Shown piece by piece: positions 25,606-34,582 of a stretch of 64,000 bases of DNA. Location: positions 1 through 64,000 of the forward strand of contig DASPIR010000002.1 of assembly GCA_035628995.1 (NCBI GenBank). Reading direction: 5' to 3'. Position numbers and translations under genes: made by a program. The notes under the pieces were generated by a model, which saw nothing but the letters and a program-made list of their open reading frames with translations, had not been told where the DNA came from and searched no databases. The stretch's first letter is position 1, and each line of letters starts with the position of its first letter. This DNA is from Clostridia bacterium. Lineage in GTDB: Bacteria > Bacillota > Clostridia > Lutisporales > Lutisporaceae.

Positions 25606-25681
25606 TTAAAACAACAAGAAGTTATAACAAACTGATAAAGAAAACACAAAATGTATTAAAAACATTGGAAGGGAGATAGAA

Positions 25682-26776
25682 ATGAGTGCACCAAAATTGT
25701 TTAGTCCAGGTCCAGTAATTGTTGAAAATAATGTAAGACAGGCTTTATTACATTATGATATTTGTCATAGGGGAAAAGAGTTCGAAGAAATGTTTGAGGA
25801 TACATTAAATAAAATTAACATAATCTTTGGGGCAGATAATAGTTATAAATCTTTGCTAATTTCAGGATCGGGGACATCTGCCAATGAAACTGTGTTATCT
25901 TCACTATTTAAAAAAAATGATGATAGCGTATTGCTAATTTCAAATGGAACCTTTGGTGAAAGGTTGGAAGAAATCATATTAAAGTATAGGATTCCCTTGG
26001 TAAAACCTAAATTCGAATGGAGCCAATATCCTACTGTAAGCGTTGTAGAAGAGATGTTGTCTAAGAATCCTCAGGTTAAGGTTGTAGCAATGGTTTTTCA
26101 CGAGACATCAACTGGCATGATTAATCCAGTCTGTGAAATTGGGGAGCTTTGCAAAAAATATGGTAAACTGTTTTTCGTCGATTGTGTTTCGGCGGTCGGC
26201 GGGGAAAATATAGATGTCATAAAGAATAATATTGATATAGCAACCAGTGTTGGCGGCAAATGTGTTGGTGCGTTCCCCGGATCTGCTTTTATTTGCGCAA
26301 AAGAGTCATTATTAAAATCTATTAAAGAAGAAGATTGCATGAATGTATACCTCAACCTTTATAAGCATTATTATTATGCAAAAACTTTCAGACAAACACC
26401 AAACACTCCGAATGTAACTTTATTCTGGGCGCTTAATGCTGCACTGACTAACATCACAAATAAAGGACTTGATAAACAGATAGAAACCTATAAGGAGTAT
26501 GCGAAGATAATAAGGGATGGAGTAAGTGAGATAGGGTTGGTATTTTTGCTAGATAAAAAGTACATGTCAAATACTGTTACGTCCGTTTTTCTTCCTACCG
26601 GTATGAACGTAGATGATTTTTTGACCGAGATGGAGGATGAAGGTTACGTACTGTACGCAGGGAAAGGTAAATACTATGAACAAAATATGTTTCAGATTGC
26701 CAATATGGGGCATGTACAAAAAGAAGATTGTTATCAATTGTTGAAGGTTATGGGAATGCATGTTCATAAATCATAA
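25682..26776 (+). CDS. Class V PLP-dependent aminotransferase (AEP or alanine-glyoxylate transaminase-like)
   Basis: A 364-aa class V aminotransferase. Features: FSPGPVIVENNVRQAL and CHRGKEFEEMFED at the start as in 2-aminoethylphosphonate:pyruvate transaminases, cofactor region GSGTSANETVLSS, FVDCVSAVGGENID with the PLP-binding Asp, and the likely Schiff-base lysine in SVGGKCVGAFPGS. A phosphonate role is not supported by any other phosphonate gene here, so alanine-glyoxylate or another amino donor reaction is equally possible. It leads the unit containing the ABC importer. Confidence 0.82.
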   Translation: MSAPKLFSPGPVIVENNVRQALLHYDICHRGKEFEEMFEDTLNKINIIFGADNSYKSLLISGSGTSANETVLSSLFKKNDDSVLLISNGTFGERLEEIILKYRIPLVKPKFEWSQYPTVSVVEEMLSKNPQVKVVAMVFHETSTGMINPVCEIGELCKKYGKLFFVDCVSAVGGENIDVIKNNIDIATSVGGKCVGAFPGSAFICAKESLLKSIKEEDCMNVYLNLYKHYYYAKTFRQTPNTPNVTLFWALNAALTNITNKGLDKQIETYKEYAKIIRDGVSEIGLVFLLDKKYMSNTVTSVFLPTGMNVDDFLTEMEDEGYVLYAGKGKYYEQNMFQIANMGHVQKEDCYQLLKVMGMHVHKS

Positions 26777-26799
26777 TGTGTAGGTTTTATGAATGAATC

Positions 26800-26853
26800 G
26801 GGTTATCGGTTTAATACTGATGATAACCTTATGATACGAACCGAATTATCGGT
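26800..26853 (+). repeat. Two short inverted repeats between aminotransferase and binding protein
   Basis: GGTTATC / GATAACC around 26801-26828 and AACCGA-ATTA-TCGGTT near 26839-26854. They may act as a weak attenuator or mRNA end; no T run is present. Confidence 0.4.
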
Positions 26854-26887
26854 TGTATATAAACCAAATAAATGAGGAGGAATCAGA

Positions 26888-28471
26888 GTGAAACGAGCTA
26901 AGAAAGTGATGTCAATTGTTCTTACACTGTTGTTGCTCATCGGTATCTTTAGCGGTTGTGCGACAACCACAGAAGAGCCCAAAAATGTCAGCGAGACGAG
27001 CGGTACGGCTGCACCGGAGGCAAAAAAGGATACGCTAACCATGTTGTCAGCTGAGAGCTTCACGGGAAGCTGGGATCCCACTGGTCACACAATTCTTGCA
27101 AATATCCATGTAGAATACATAGTATTCGACCGCTTAGTTAACATGGACATGAAGACGCTTGAGATTAAACCCGGTCTTGCAACGGAATGGAAATACCTAG
27201 AAGATGGCGTAACATTGGAACTCAAGCTTAGAAAAGGTGTTAAATTCCACGATGGTAGTGATTTTGATGCATCAGACGTAGCAGAGACTGTAAAAAGATT
27301 CTCTGATCAGTCCAGAGTTGCTAGCGCATGGTGGGCTGAACCTATTCTTGCAGAGGTTGTGGATGACTTAACAGTAAGACTAAAACCTTCTAGTGGCAAT
27401 GCTTATGCTCCTCTGATAAACAATTTGTGCTTTACACCCATCATGTCCTCAGATGACATTGAAAACGAAGCGCGCTTAATGAATAATTTGAATGGGACGG
27501 GTCCATATAAATTTGTAAAGTTTGAGAACGAGCAGTGTAGTTTCATTGCAAACGAAGCTTATTGGGACACACCAAATGCACCCAAAGTAAAAAACTTCGT
27601 ATTCCGTTATGTTGCAGATCCTGCAACAAGACTTGCAGCACTGCAGACAGGAGAGGCCGATATCATAGAACGTGTTGAGTCAGAACAAGTTCCGTCAATC
27701 AAAGCTGATTCCGCTCTTAAACTTATAACGGTAACTGCTATTGAGCAAAAGAATCTGGTATTTAAATTCCAGGTACCGCCAATGGACAATAAACTTCTTC
27801 GTCAGGCTATCTCGTATGCAATTGATCGTGAGACTATTGTAAAAGACATAATGCAAGGATATGCAGGCCAAGCGAATAATTTTGTCTCGGAGGTTGCTTG
27901 GGGTTATGAGCCTGCTAAAGGCTTCCCGACTTACAATCCTGAAAAGGCAAAACAATTGCTGGCTGAGGCTGGGTATCCAAATGGCAAGGGCTTACCCGAG
28001 ATCACTTATGCTACCTCAGTAGGTTTCTATCCAAAGACCAAGGAATATGGTGAATACATAGTTTCAAACCTTGCCGATATTGGGATTAAATGCAAACTTG
28101 TTCCTATGGAAACTGCCAGTTGGTTAGATGCACTATATCAGCCTACCTCTGCCAACATGGTTGATACAGGCTGGATGCCACCAGGATTAGAGCCAGACTT
28201 AACAATTGGAGCGTTTTATAGGAGCCCTGGTCAAGTTTCTTTTTGTGAGATTCCGGAATTGAATGAAATTCTTATGAAAGAGGCTAGGATCACCGACAGC
28301 AAAGAGCGTGCGGAGTTCCTTAAGACAGACGTTTATCCAATGATTGCAGAGTATGTACCGCATATGACGATGTTCAACTCCGTTTTGATTTACGCTATGC
28401 GCAGCGATGTGGAGGGCTTCGAACCTACACCGACTTCTGCTATGCCATTCCACAAAGTTTATTTCAAGTAA
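26888..28471 (+). CDS. ABC transporter substrate-binding lipoprotein (peptide/opine type)
   Basis: A 527-aa SBP_bac_5 family lipoprotein. The signal peptide ends at a lipobox FSGC (Cys near residue 23), then a Thr/Glu-rich linker and the large binding domain, with GLATEWKYLEDGVTLELKLR and VKFHDGSDFDASDV typical of DppA/OppA/NikA proteins. It captures the substrate outside the membrane for the permeases and ATPases encoded next. Start GTG 26888 behind GAGGAGGAATC. A large hairpin follows the gene. Confidence 0.92.
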   Translation: MKRAKKVMSIVLTLLLLIGIFSGCATTTEEPKNVSETSGTAAPEAKKDTLTMLSAESFTGSWDPTGHTILANIHVEYIVFDRLVNMDMKTLEIKPGLATEWKYLEDGVTLELKLRKGVKFHDGSDFDASDVAETVKRFSDQSRVASAWWAEPILAEVVDDLTVRLKPSSGNAYAPLINNLCFTPIMSSDDIENEARLMNNLNGTGPYKFVKFENEQCSFIANEAYWDTPNAPKVKNFVFRYVADPATRLAALQTGEADIIERVESEQVPSIKADSALKLITVTAIEQKNLVFKFQVPPMDNKLLRQAISYAIDRETIVKDIMQGYAGQANNFVSEVAWGYEPAKGFPTYNPEKAKQLLAEAGYPNGKGLPEITYATSVGFYPKTKEYGEYIVSNLADIGIKCKLVPMETASWLDALYQPTSANMVDTGWMPPGLEPDLTIGAFYRSPGQVSFCEIPELNEILMKEARITDSKERAEFLKTDVYPMIAEYVPHMTMFNSVLIYAMRSDVEGFEPTPTSAMPFHKVYFK

Positions 28472-28510
28472 TATACTTCAAATTTTAAGATTATGAATTG
28501 AGCCGTTGTT

Positions 28511-28550
28511 TCGTGGCCAGACCTGTTGACTTTTCCGGGTCTGGTCACGA
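28511..28550 (+). other. Long hairpin between binding-protein and permease genes
   Basis: TCGTGGCCAGACC (28511-28523) pairs with GGTCTGGTCACGA (28538-28550), 13 bp with one G-U, 14-base loop, no T run. Such hairpins after a binding-protein gene often protect the upstream mRNA, giving more binding protein than permease; that role is inferred. Confidence 0.7.
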
Positions 28551-28815
28551 AGTCTAACGGGATAGTCACACATAAAGAATAGGTAGATAACCATTTATGC
28601 AACATTTCGATAAAGGTTTCGCGATAATACTATTAGAACTAATTAATGAAACCGATTGGACGAGTATCATTTTCGTGTTACATTATTATTAGATACTCTG
28701 CAGGGCAGGTTATGAGTTTTTGTGTATTCATGAGAAGGTAAGGTAGATAAAGCTGAAATGTTTGGGGGGATACAAGAGTTCCCCTCATAAAGATAAAGGA
28801 GGTGAAGATGTCACA
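28551..28815 (+). other. Intergenic region within the ABC transporter unit
   Basis: About 265 bases without a gene. It has two copies of AGGTAGATAA (28581-28590, 28741-28750), a 10-mer also present upstream of the FGGY kinase at 21280, and a 7-bp inverted repeat GAGTATC/GATACTC around 28660-28698. A separate promoter for the permease genes is possible but not clear. Confidence 0.45.
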
Positions 28816-29745
28816 ATGCTAGCCACGATAACGAAGCGCCTATTACAAGGGCTTATTGTGATTATTGCCATAACGGTCATAACTTTTGTTATGCTAAGAT
28901 TGATACCGAGCGATCCATCAAGAACAATGGCACCAAATGCAACCGAAGCGCAACTTTTGCAGCTCAAGGAGCAGATGGGTATTGGAGACCCCATAGCCGT
29001 ACAGTTTGCAAAATATGTTAATAACCTGTTCAGTGGTTATTTAGGCTACTCATATTTTCAAAAGGCGGATGTAGTAACGGTCATAGGGCGGGCATTACCT
29101 GTAACGGGGATACTGCTTATGTTCGCAATTATCATATCCTTAGTGTTCGGATTGATTCTAGGTATTATAGCGGCCATTTATAGTAACACATGGATTGACA
29201 GACTGATATCGGGTTTTTCCGTGCTGTTCCAATCCATGCCAAATTACTGGGTAGGTATTATTTTGATTCAAATTGTATCGGTCAACCTCAAGCTGCTGCC
29301 GTCAACAGGATATAAAAACATCAGATATGCAATACTTCCGTCCATTGTTTTATCGCTTCCTATGACTGCGGTATTGATCAGGAATATCAGGGCTTCCATG
29401 ATGGACAGCATCAACCAGAGCTTTGTCAAGGCTGCAAAGGCAAGAGGTATTCCGTCATGGTCTTTATTGGTTAGGTACTCGTTCCGTAATTCTTTGATAC
29501 CGGTGCTCACAATTTTCGGCACGCAGCTTGGCATACTGCTTGGCAACTCTGTTGTTGTGGAATATGTGTTTGGGTATCCGGGAATCGGAATGCAAATTCT
29601 CAATGCGATTTTGAGGCGAGACTATTATCTGGTCCAGGGATTGGTTGCGCTGCTTTCGGGCGTCTTTATCCTTATAAATATGGCCATCGATATTAGTTAT
29701 ATTTATCTTGATCCACGCATTAGAAAGGCACAGGGTGGACTATGA
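28816..29745 (+). CDS. ABC transporter permease, DppB type
   Basis: A 309-aa inner-membrane permease with six predicted helices; the first is at about residues 10-30. The C-terminal EAA-type loop is in FVKAAKARGIPSWSLLVRYS, and EYVFGYPGIGMQILNAILRRDY is characteristic of DppB/OppB. It pairs with the next gene to form the channel. ATG 28816 with AAAGGAGGTG upstream is preferred; the frame extends 18 codons further upstream without a better start. Confidence 0.92.
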   Translation: MLATITKRLLQGLIVIIAITVITFVMLRLIPSDPSRTMAPNATEAQLLQLKEQMGIGDPIAVQFAKYVNNLFSGYLGYSYFQKADVVTVIGRALPVTGILLMFAIIISLVFGLILGIIAAIYSNTWIDRLISGFSVLFQSMPNYWVGIILIQIVSVNLKLLPSTGYKNIRYAILPSIVLSLPMTAVLIRNIRASMMDSINQSFVKAAKARGIPSWSLLVRYSFRNSLIPVLTIFGTQLGILLGNSVVVEYVFGYPGIGMQILNAILRRDYYLVQGLVALLSGVFILINMAIDISYIYLDPRIRKAQGGL

Positions 29746-30608
29746 AAAATACAAAAATTAAAAATGCGCTTTCATTCCTCAGAAAAAATCCAACTTTTAC
29801 TTTTGGTTTAATTATCATACTGATCACTCTGTTTATTGCATTATTCGCTAATTTTATTGTCCCGTTTGATCCTGCCTCGTCTTCGCCCAAAGAACGGCTA
29901 GCACCACCATTCTGGTCTTCGAGTGCGAATATGAAGCATATATTGGGGACGGACTATATAGGAAGGGACCTAGTCTCTAGATTGTTTATGGGCATTCGAA
30001 CTTCTGTAATTGTCAGCTTTCTTGCGGTTGGTACTGCTGTACTGATTGGTATGGCGGTTGGATTAGCATCAGGCTTGGCGCACCCTGGACTGCTGGATTC
30101 CATCTTGATGCGTATTACGGATATCCAGATGGGTTTCCCATTTATAGTACTTGCAATTATCATATTGACAATGGTGGAGCCAACGGTAGCATCCTGTATC
30201 GTTGTGCTCAGTTTAGCGTCTTGGCCAGCTTATGCAAGGGTATTACGTTCTAATGTAATGATTGAAAAAGAAATGGACTATGTTGCTGCTGCAAAGGCTA
30301 TGGGTGCTAGTAAATTGAGAATTGCCGTCAAATATCTGGGCCGTAATTTCCTATCAGCCATAATACCAGTAATGCCAATGGATATTGCCGGTGCTATTAT
30401 AACAGAGAGCTTATTGAGTTTTATGTCAATTGGGATTCAACCGCCTAACATCTCACTAGGTAATATTATGGCCGATGGAAGAAATTATATTTCTACTTCG
30501 TGGTGGATAACAGCGATACCTGGTATCGTAGTAATGATTATAGTCCTTGCTTTGAATCTTATGGGTGATGTACTTCAGAAGAAATTTGATCCCAAGCTGA
30601 ATAAATGA
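29742..30608 (+). CDS. ABC transporter permease, DppC type
   Basis: A 288-aa permease with an N-terminal OppC_N segment, then the binding-protein-dependent transport domain; TDYIGRDLVSRLFMGIRTS and the EAA-type loop DYVAAAKAMGASKLRIAVKY are family signatures. It overlaps the previous gene by 4 bases (ATGA), ensuring equal synthesis of the two permease subunits. Confidence 0.92.
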   Translation: MKNTKIKNALSFLRKNPTFTFGLIIILITLFIALFANFIVPFDPASSSPKERLAPPFWSSSANMKHILGTDYIGRDLVSRLFMGIRTSVIVSFLAVGTAVLIGMAVGLASGLAHPGLLDSILMRITDIQMGFPFIVLAIIILTMVEPTVASCIVVLSLASWPAYARVLRSNVMIEKEMDYVAAAKAMGASKLRIAVKYLGRNFLSAIIPVMPMDIAGAIITESLLSFMSIGIQPPNISLGNIMADGRNYISTSWWITAIPGIVVMIIVLALNLMGDVLQKKFDPKLNK

Positions 30609-30630
30609 TTAAATCTGGAGGGACAAGTGT

Positions 30631-31677
30631 ATGAAACAAAACGCTGATATTAAAAAACCAAAAGATGTCCAGCCAGATGTGTTGCTGGAAGTCAAGAACC
30701 TGAAGACCTATTTCTATCTACCTTCAGGGGCAGTCGTGAAGGCTGTTGATGGGGTGAATTTTACACTCAAAAGAGGAAGTGTCCTTGGCATCATTGGCGA
30801 ATCCGGATCGGGCAAAAGTGTTACTTCACGTTCTATTATGCGAATAGTCGATGAGCCGGGCAAAATCGAAGATGGTGAAATTATTTTCAAAGGTCAAGAT
30901 TTACTTAAGATTCCAGAAAAAAAGATGTCACGGTTGCGTGGCTCTCAAATATCCTTGATTTTTCAAGATCCTACGACGTCATTCAACCCATACATGACTA
31001 TCGGAGCGCAGCTTACTGAAGCGTATCTTGTTCATAAAAATGCTAGTAAAGAAGAAATCAGACAGCGCTGTATTGAAGTACTTAAGCTGGTTGGCGTTTC
31101 AAACCATGAAGAGATTATGAAGAAGTATCCGTGCGAGTTCTCTGCCGGATTCCGCCAAAGAATTTTTATTGCTATGTCGATGATATTCAATCCTGATTTG
31201 CTTATTGCAGATGAGCCGACAACCAGCTTAGGTATTACAATTCAAGCTGAAATCATTGAGGCGTTGATTGACGTTAAGGAGAAAACAGGAAACTCGGTAA
31301 TTATTATCACTCATGATTTTGGTGTAGTTTCGCAGTTTTCCGATGATATATTTGTTATGTATGCGGGTCGCTGCGTCGAATCCTCGCCTAAAAAACAACT
31401 ACTGCTTTATCCGAGGCACCCTTATACGGTAGGTTTGATTCGCTCTGTACCTTTATTAGAAGCGAGAAAGACCAAACGCCTCAAGTCCATACCGGGCTTT
31501 CCGCCGGATATGGTAAACTTGCCAAAGGGTTGTGCCTTTGCACCTCGCTGCGAGTTTGCACAACAGAAATGTTTGGAAGATCAGCCGTCGCTGAGCGAAG
31601 TGGAAGAAGGGCGTATGGTCGCGTGCCACTATCCACTGATGGACTACTGCACAAGCGATGACACTACATTGGAATGA
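30631..31677 (+). CDS. ABC transporter ATPase, DppD type, with altered signature
   Basis: A 348-aa ATP-binding subunit with Walker A GESGSGKS, Walker B LLIADEP and the switch His in IITHDFG. The C-terminal oligo_HPY extension contains CAFAPRCEFAQQKC, cysteines that often bind an iron-sulfur cluster in this group. Two conserved motifs are unusual: the ABC signature reads FSAGFRQR instead of the usual SGGMRQR, and the D-loop reads SLGIT instead of ALDVT. This may make one ATP site of the heterodimer less active. Start ATG behind GGAGGGAC. Confidence 0.9.
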   Translation: MKQNADIKKPKDVQPDVLLEVKNLKTYFYLPSGAVVKAVDGVNFTLKRGSVLGIIGESGSGKSVTSRSIMRIVDEPGKIEDGEIIFKGQDLLKIPEKKMSRLRGSQISLIFQDPTTSFNPYMTIGAQLTEAYLVHKNASKEEIRQRCIEVLKLVGVSNHEEIMKKYPCEFSAGFRQRIFIAMSMIFNPDLLIADEPTTSLGITIQAEIIEALIDVKEKTGNSVIIITHDFGVVSQFSDDIFVMYAGRCVESSPKKQLLLYPRHPYTVGLIRSVPLLEARKTKRLKSIPGFPPDMVNLPKGCAFAPRCEFAQQKCLEDQPSLSEVEEGRMVACHYPLMDYCTSDDTTLE

Positions 31678-31686
31678 GGTGATAAA

Positions 31687-32661
31687 GTGAGTATACCGAT
31701 TTTACAAATTGAAAGTCTCAAAAAGCATTTTCCTGTTCGCAAGGGCTTGTTCAATAAACAGGTGACAATAAAATATGTTGTAGACGGCATAAGCTTTAAA
31801 ATTGAAAATGGTCAGACTGTCGCGTTGGTTGGCGAGTCAGGCTGTGGTAAATCAGTATTATTGCGCACAATCATAGGATTAGAGAGTCCTACGGATGGTA
31901 ATATTTACTTCAAGGGACAACGCTATGATCAGATGAAAAAGCAAGAGATAAAGGAAATGCGGCGCAGGGTTCAGCTGATATTTCAAGACTCATTAGCTTC
32001 ACTACACCCACGCTTTACCATAGCAATGTCGCTGGAAGAGCCATTGATTTTAAATGGAATGTCGGACGCAAAAAAGCGCGAAGAGATCATAATTGACACC
32101 CTTAACCAGGTAGGACTTGACCCGGAATTTCGCTTTAGATATCCAGAACAGCTTTCCGGAGGGCAGCGTCAACGTGTTATTATTGCAAGGGCTTTAGTGG
32201 AACGTCCTGAGTTAATACTAGCAGATGAGCCTATTTCGGCATTAGACGTTTCATTGCAGGCACAGGTGCTCAATTTTCTTATGGATCTGCAGGAAAAGTA
32301 TTCTCTTTCCATGTTATTTGTGGCACATGACTTAGCAGTTGTGCGACAAATTGCAGAACATATCATGATTATGTATGCGGGTGTTATTGTTGAATCCGCA
32401 CCCGGAGCTGAGATATATATAAATGCAAAACATCCATACACTAAAGTATTGCTGGAATCCGCACCGAGCATATCAAAGGGAATAAAAGATGAAGGATTCA
32501 ATTTGAATTTAAAGATCGGAGATACGGTGGATCCAGCTTCGCCACCACCAGGATGTTTATTCAATACTAGGTGTATATATGCAGATGAAGAATGCATGTC
32601 CATAAGGCCGGAGCCAAAAGAAGTTGCACCAAACCATCTTGTATGTTGTCACAAAGTTTAA
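31687..32661 (+). CDS. ABC transporter ATPase, DppF type
   Basis: A 324-aa ATP-binding subunit with canonical motifs: Walker A GESGCGKS, signature LSGGQRQR, Walker B LILADEP, D-loop SALDVS and switch His in VAHDLAV. The C-terminal CLFNTRCIYADEEC carries the HPY-type cysteines. It starts at GTG 31687 behind GAGGTGAT, nine bases after the partner gene. With the partner, two permeases and the binding protein this completes a five-part importer. Confidence 0.93.
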   Translation: MSIPILQIESLKKHFPVRKGLFNKQVTIKYVVDGISFKIENGQTVALVGESGCGKSVLLRTIIGLESPTDGNIYFKGQRYDQMKKQEIKEMRRRVQLIFQDSLASLHPRFTIAMSLEEPLILNGMSDAKKREEIIIDTLNQVGLDPEFRFRYPEQLSGGQRQRVIIARALVERPELILADEPISALDVSLQAQVLNFLMDLQEKYSLSMLFVAHDLAVVRQIAEHIMIMYAGVIVESAPGAEIYINAKHPYTKVLLESAPSISKGIKDEGFNLNLKIGDTVDPASPPPGCLFNTRCIYADEECMSIRPEPKEVAPNHLVCCHKV

Positions 32662-32740
32662 CTTAACGGTTTAAGTCTAAAGACAATATTGCTTTTCAAC
32701 AACTTACTTTGATTTTAGTAAGAAGTTATTTCGTGATATA

Positions 32741-32779
32741 GAGCGGGAAACCAGTAAATTATGGTTACCTGCTCTTTTC
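32741..32779 (+). terminator. Terminator of the ABC transporter unit
   Basis: GAGCGGGAAACCA (32741-32753) pairs with TGGTTACCTGCTC (32762-32774) with one mismatch and one G-U, followed by TTTTC. Confidence 0.82.
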
Positions 32780-32953
32780 ATATTTGTATAGTAAAAAGAG
32801 TATATAATCAATAGAAGAAAGAAACTATAAATGGTCGATATTGATTATCGCAAACAATTCCATGGTATATTGGAGAACTGGCTGGATATGATTGTATCGG
32901 AGATGTTGCAGGCATAGCCGCTGGTGAATATCGTTGGGGATAAGTTTCAGGTT
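32780..32953 (+). other. Degenerate DNA between the island and the spmB remnant
   Basis: About 170 bases with short frames broken by stops. One frame reads GELAGYDCIGDVAGIAAGEY, which looks protein-like but I do not recognise it. Probably decayed coding DNA. Confidence 0.4.
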
Positions 32954-33060
32954 GGAATACCTGAGGAGGAGTGCTTCTTTTCATTATGAAGCACTTGTCG
33001 GGCAGTGGTGCGGCAGGAGTGACAGCGGCAATACTTATATGCAGGCTTATGTTGTTTTAA
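32954..33060 (+). pseudogene. spmB fragment with internal deletion and frameshift
   Basis: This stretch matches spmB in three parts: GGAATACCTGAGGAGG corresponds to the codons for GIPKEV (about one base lost afterwards), then ATTATGAAGCACTTGTCGGG encodes IMKHLSGSGA (SpmB has IMKPLSGSGA), and then directly AAGVTAAILICRLMLF and stop, the SpmB C-terminus. About 57 codons between GSGA and AAGV are missing. It lacks a start and cannot give SpmB. Confidence 0.85.
33010..33060 (+). repeat. 51-bp direct repeat, right copy
   Basis: Same orientation as 20997-21047, 2 mismatches in 51. The upstream part of the spmB fragment is much less similar, so this 51-bp block may mark the junction of an insertion or recombination event. 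Confidence 0.88.
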
Positions 33061-33116
33061 TTTATTTAGCGTGAGATAATATGAAATAGAAAATACAGTT
33101 CAAGGTGGATTATATA

Positions 33117-34268
33117 ATGAGACTAAGAAGACTATTAGTGCTCCTTTTAATAATATTTGCTGTTATCAGCATTAAGCTTCCTGAAACCTTCCAACTGCTA
33201 GGCACAAAGGTAAGGCTTCTTCCCTTGGCTCTGCCCGTATATGATATTGATGCAGACGCAGAAGTCAGAAGTAGTGGCGAGTTCCATGCCATAATGCTTG
33301 ATGCCATCAGGGAAGTAAAGGATGGTGTGAAGGTACTGATAGTTAAATACGATGAAAAAACCTATGATGTAGACGCTGCGTTTAAGAGTATATTGGCTGA
33401 GAACGTCGGACTGGGGTTTGTATCGGGCTGCAATGCAACTTTTACAAGAGCATTGGGAAAAGAATCGGCAGCTGTTGAATTGAAGCTGCAGTACATATAC
33501 CCAAGAGAAAAGATTATCTCTATGCGCGCTGAGACGGATAGCAAAGCAAATGACATTATCAACAGTATAATAAAGCCCGGAATGAGTGATTACGAAAAAG
33601 TCCTGGCAGTTCATGACCATGTGGTTAAGAGCTCAAGATATGACAGATTGAATGCAGACAGCAATAATGTGCCTGCTCTGGAGCATGAAGCTTATGGAGT
33701 GCTTGTAAAAGGGATTGGAGTTTGTGACAGCTATGCCAAAGCGGTTAAACTGCTTTTGGAAAAGGCGGGAGTTCAATGCATTCTTGTGGAGGGCAGCAAA
33801 GCCGGAGATGCCGGACAAAGACCTGCTGATGTTGATCATGCATGGAATATTGTAAAGCTGAACGGAGAATACTACCATGTAGATGCTACTTGGGATGACG
33901 TATCGGAGGAAAGGGACAGCACAGAGCTGGTTTATCATCATTTCAACATCAACGATGAGGAAATGCAAAAGACGCATATATGGGATAAAGGCAAATACCC
34001 TCCTTGCACTGGCACAAAATACAACTATTTTGAATATAACAAGCTTATAGCAAATAGCCAGGCTGAAGTTCTTTCAATGATGACAAAAGCTGTTTCCGGT
34101 CGGGAAAAGAGGCTGTTAGTAAAGATTGCCGACTATAAAAGTTCTGCATACAATATTGAAGAGCTGATAAAAAAGGCTGCAGAAAAAAGCAGTCTCAATC
34201 AGGGCATAAGTGCAAAATGGATAATAAATGACTCCCTTGGGATAGTTGATATTGAGTTTGAATATTGA
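33117..34268 (+). CDS. Membrane-anchored transglutaminase-like domain protein
   Basis: A 383-aa protein with an N-terminal membrane anchor or signal (residues ~3-20). The central region carries a transglutaminase/peptidase-like Cys-His-Asp triad: Cys in GIGVCDSYAKAVKLLLE, His in DVDHAWNIVKL and Asp in YYHVDATWDD. Such domains are found in bacterial cell-surface proteases and cross-linking enzymes; the function here is unknown. The ATG at 33117 is preferred, since AAGGTGG lies 9 bases upstream and overlaps the alternative GTG at 33105. Confidence 0.85.
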   Translation: MRLRRLLVLLLIIFAVISIKLPETFQLLGTKVRLLPLALPVYDIDADAEVRSSGEFHAIMLDAIREVKDGVKVLIVKYDEKTYDVDAAFKSILAENVGLGFVSGCNATFTRALGKESAAVELKLQYIYPREKIISMRAETDSKANDIINSIIKPGMSDYEKVLAVHDHVVKSSRYDRLNADSNNVPALEHEAYGVLVKGIGVCDSYAKAVKLLLEKAGVQCILVEGSKAGDAGQRPADVDHAWNIVKLNGEYYHVDATWDDVSEERDSTELVYHHFNINDEEMQKTHIWDKGKYPPCTGTKYNYFEYNKLIANSQAEVLSMMTKAVSGREKRLLVKIADYKSSAYNIEELIKKAAEKSSLNQGISAKWIINDSLGIVDIEFEY

Positions 34269-34324
34269 CACAGATGAAATAATGTTGTATATTTTTGACA
34301 TATACTTTAAATTATAAAAGTGAT

Positions 34325-34582
34325 GATGGGAAGAGTAAGTTGGCATACATGTCAAAGAGAGCCGGGAATGGTGCGAACCGGCACATAAAACCAACCCAAC
34401 ATGGCCCCTGAACTGTACAGGTGAGGCAGCTGCTAAGCCTGTGCCGTCAAGCTGACGTTATACAGCACAGTGATGAATTCTTATGAAAGAGTCACTTGTT
34501 AAGTTTTCTGCCGCAAGGCAGGAAAGAATTAGGGTGGTAACACGAACAGCTTTCGTCCCTTCAGGGGGCGGGAGCTTTTTTA
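34325..34582 (+). promoter_or_regulatory. T-box riboswitch (Met) controlling metG
   Basis: A tRNA-sensing leader. Seen: Stem I region from about 34325 with AGAGAGCCGGGAATGGTGCG; a specifier AUG at 34401-34403 followed by GCCCCTGAACTG; the T-box bulge AGGGTGGTAACACG at 34531-34544; and the terminator hairpin AGCTTTCGTCCC / GGGCGGGAGCT with T run at 34548-34582. Uncharged methionyl tRNA should favour antitermination and allow metG expression. Specifier identity is supported by alignment with the second T-box at the window end. Confidence 0.92.

Noticed and set aside
25682-26776. Phosphonate catabolism as the island's purpose, from the AEP-transaminase-like gene.
   Set aside because: No phosphonatase or phosphonate transporter is present, and the class V family covers many amino donors.
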